The notes under the pieces are model-generated. The model was given only the letters and a program-made list of their open reading frames with translations, made no database searches and was not told the DNA's origin. This document shows positions 62,144 to 64,000 of a stretch of DNA of 64,000 nt, one piece after another. The position numbers were made by a program, and so were the translations under genes. Position 1 is the stretch's first letter. Each line of letters opens with the position of its first letter. The stretch lies in the NCBI GenBank assembly GCA_028289645.1, contig JANQOK010000015.1, positions 124,001 through 188,000 on the forward strand. The letters run 5' to 3'. The stretch comes from Anderseniella sp. GTDB lineage: Bacteria; Pseudomonadota; Alphaproteobacteria; Rhizobiales; Aestuariivirgaceae.

Positions 62144-64000
62144 TCAGGCAGCCAGTCCACGCTTGCGCAACATCGCGTCCGCCGTCGGCATCTGCCCGCG
62201 AAACGCGGTGTAGGCCGCTTCCGGGTCAACCGAATCACCGGACGAGTAGATGTGCTGATGAAGCCGTTTCGCCAGTTCCGGATCAAACGGATCGCTGGCC
62301 TCTTCAAAGGCCTTGAAAGCGTCCGCATCCAGCACTTCCGACCACATGTAGCTGTAATACCCGGCCGCATAGCCGTCGCCATAGAACACGTGCAGGAAAT
62401 GCGGCGTGCGGTGACGCATGATGATGGCGTCCGGCATGCCCAGTTCAGCCAGCACATCGGCCTCGAACCCGATCGGATCGGCGCTTGCCCTGTCGGCATT
62501 CGAGCCCTGGTGGAAGCGCATGTCGACAATGGCCGACGAGGTGTATTCAATCGCATCAAACCCGGCATTGAAGGTGCGCGCGGCCAGCACCTTGTCGAGC
62601 AGGGCCTGCGGCATCGCCTCGCCGGTGTCCACATGCAGCGCATGCTTGTGCAGGATCTCCGGCACCGTCAGCCAGTGCTCGTACAGCTGCGACGGCAGTT
62701 CAACGAAGTCGCGCGCCACGGACGTGCCTGAAATCGACGGATAGGTCACATCAGACAACATGCCGTGCAGCGCGTGGCCGAACTCGTGGAACAGCGTGCG
62801 CGCATCATCGAGCGAAAGCAGCGCCGGCGAGCCCTGGGCCGGCTTGGCGAAGTTCATCACATTGAACACGATTGCATGCTGGCCGCCGTCGAGGCGGTGC
62901 TGCTTCTGCAGCATGCTCATCCAGGCACCTGAGCGTTTCGACGCGCGGGCGAAATAATCGCCGACAAACACCGCGCGAATGTCGCCGGCGCGGTCGCGCA
63001 CCTCGAACACACGGGCATCCGGATGCGGGCCCGCCACGTCGGAAAGCTCTGCAAAGGACAGGCCGAACAGCCGTCCGGCCACGTCGAACGCCGCCTGGAT
63101 CATGTTTTCCAGCTGCAGGTATGGCTTGACGATCGCCTCGTCCAGGTCGAATTCCCGCTCCCGCAGCCTAGCCGTGTAATAGCGCCAATCCGAGGCCTGC
63201 AACGGCTCATTGTGGCCTTCCTCCGCCGCGATTTCCGCCAGCCGTGCACCATGATCGGCGGCACTGGCCTTCGCCGCCGGCCACACCTTGCCGAGCAAGT
63301 CTTCCACCGCTTTCGGCTGCTTGGCCATGGTGCCGTCAAGTTTCAGCGCCGCGTAACTGTCATAGCCCAAAAGCTCCGCCTTCTCGTCACGCAGTTTCAG
63401 GGTTTCGGCGACAATGTCCGTATTGTCGCTGTCGCCGCCGTTCTGGCCGCGCGCCGCCCAGGCATCAAACGCCGTCTGGCGCAGATCAGGTCGCGACGAG
63501 GACATCAGGAACGGTTCAATGATCGAGCGCGACAACGTCACCGCGTGTTTGCCGTCATGGCCGCGCTGGGCAGCGGCTTCCGCCATCGCCGCAACGAGGC
63601 TTGCCGGCAGGCCAGCCAGGTCTTCGTCCGCGTCCAGAACCAGTATCCAGTCCTTTTCGTCCGCCAGCACGTTCTGGCCGAACTCAGCCGCCAGTGCTGC
63701 CAGGCGCTGGTCGACGCCGGCAAGCTTCTGCTTGTCAGCCGCAGCCAGCTTCGCACCCTGCTTGACGAACCGCTTGTGGTGCTGCTCCAGCACCCGGATC
63801 TGCTCAGACGTAAGACCGCCGTCATTGCGATTGTCATGCAGCGCGTCAATACGGGCGAAAAGGCGCTCGTTCATGAAAATGGCGGACTGGTGCTTTGCCA
63901 GTTCCGGGCCGATGTCGCGCTCCAGTTCCTGGATCACCGGGGTGCTGTCTGTGCCGGACCGGTGCCAGAACAGCGCCTGCAGCCTGCGCAGGTCACTGCC
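62144..64000 (-). CDS. M3-family oligopeptidase (Dcp/oligopeptidase A type), 5' end cut by window
   Basis: The frame continues into the right edge, so at least 619 residues are visible and the N terminus lies outside. The zinc site is DARTLFHEFGHALHGML (HEFGH encoded at 62774-62788), with the second Glu further on (RDFVELPSQLYEHW). The C-terminal part has GFDAIEYTSSAIVDMRFH and FLHVFYGDGYAAGYYSYMWSEVLDADAF, as in Dcp/OpdA. It degrades short peptides in the cytoplasm or periplasm; which of the two subfamilies cannot be fixed without the N terminus. Confidence 0.92.
   Translation of the reverse strand, partial: GSDLRRLQALFWHRSGTDSTPVIQELERDIGPELAKHQSAIFMNERLFARIDALHDNRNDGGLTSEQIRVLEQHHKRFVKQGAKLAAADKQKLAGVDQRLAALAAEFGQNVLADEKDWILVLDADEDLAGLPASLVAAMAEAAAQRGHDGKHAVTLSRSIIEPFLMSSSRPDLRQTAFDAWAARGQNGGDSDNTDIVAETLKLRDEKAELLGYDSYAALKLDGTMAKQPKAVEDLLGKVWPAAKASAADHGARLAEIAAEEGHNEPLQASDWRYYTARLREREFDLDEAIVKPYLQLENMIQAAFDVAGRLFGLSFAELSDVAGPHPDARVFEVRDRAGDIRAVFVGDYFARASKRSGAWMSMLQKQHRLDGGQHAIVFNVMNFAKPAQGSPALLSLDDARTLFHEFGHALHGMLSDVTYPSISGTSVARDFVELPSQLYEHWLTVPEILHKHALHVDTGEAMPQALLDKVLAARTFNAGFDAIEYTSSAIVDMRFHQGSNADRASADPIGFEADVLAELGMPDAIIMRHRTPHFLHVFYGDGYAAGYYSYMWSEVLDADAFKAFEEASDPFDPELAKRLHQHIYSSGDSVDPEAAYTAFRGQMPTADAMLRKRGLAA

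Noticed and set aside
1-64000. CRISPR array or rRNA operon
   Set aside because: No regularly spaced identical repeats with unique spacers and no conserved rRNA segments were seen; the only repeat sets are the att/tRNA repeats, the ggtttctg copies and the palindromes at 61835-62095.

Overview
The window looks like a chromosome segment of an alphaproteobacterium, most likely in the order Hyphomicrobiales (Rhizobiales). The reasons are the high G+C, GC-rich codon use, the run hemC / hemD-mitofilin / hemY-like facing tsaD-gpsA-EVE, a split MnmC (methyltransferase and FAD parts as separate divergent genes), and dense ATGA/GTGA start-stop overlaps. No species can be named from the sequence alone.

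Layout. 1-8174 is conserved housekeeping: a methyltransferase (cut by the left edge), an EVE-domain protein, gpsA and tsaD on the minus strand, then hemC, a hemD-mitofilin fusion and a hemY-like gene on the plus strand. At 8232 a tRNA-Thr(CGT) gene begins but is broken in its anticodon arm. Its missing 3' half lies at 25903-25948. The 17.6 kb between is an integrative element bounded by a 9-bp repeat (attcgtaat). It carries an intact tRNA-Thr(CGT), an IS256-type transposase relic, a cargo of secreted and membrane proteins with two trypsin-like proteases, an XRE regulator, a toprim primase/RepA-like ATPase, an AlpA-like excisionase, a tyrosine integrase and, at the right end, a DNA methyltransferase / GHKL-ATPase / small-protein module that may be a defence system. 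Next to the right att site, 25949-29013 holds a DUF1353 protein translationally overlapped with a caspase-like multi-pass membrane protein, and ends in a second tRNA-Thr 3'-end remnant. It may be a second, older insertion.

29051-39917 resumes chromosome: a TPR-sulfotransferase, an outer-membrane beta-barrel protein with a clear terminator, a peptide-type substrate-binding protein, a TupA-like ATP-grasp protein, a tightly coupled three-gene membrane AAA+ (ClpB-D2-like) operon, a GT61 glycosyltransferase and a small sulfotransferase. The sulfotransferases, GT61 and TupA-like proteins suggest a surface-polysaccharide decoration locus. 40004-41922 is the split mnmC pair.

41932-54684 is a peptide/amide uptake and catabolism region. 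A five-gene ABC importer (minus) faces a MarR-type regulator (plus) that heads a coupled operon of creatininase-like amidase, ketopantoate-reductase-like dehydrogenase, SDR and M20 peptidase. Then come a DUF985 cupin, a GlcG/HbpS-like protein, a second SDR and a GMP-synthase-like amidotransferase. 54947-59078 is an operon for a TPR/beta-barrel outer-membrane protein, a FecR-domain exported protein and a CHASE2-adenylate cyclase, plausibly one envelope-to-cAMP signalling unit. 59333-64000 holds YggT, folD, an exported protein, ppa, a cluster of short palindromic repeats and an M3 oligopeptidase cut by the right edge.

The most interesting parts are the anticodon-split tRNA with its rescue copy and reconstructable palindromic attP, the methyltransferase/GHKL ATPase/small protein module, the protease-lectin cargo, the membrane caspase pair, and the membrane-anchored ClpB-like operon.
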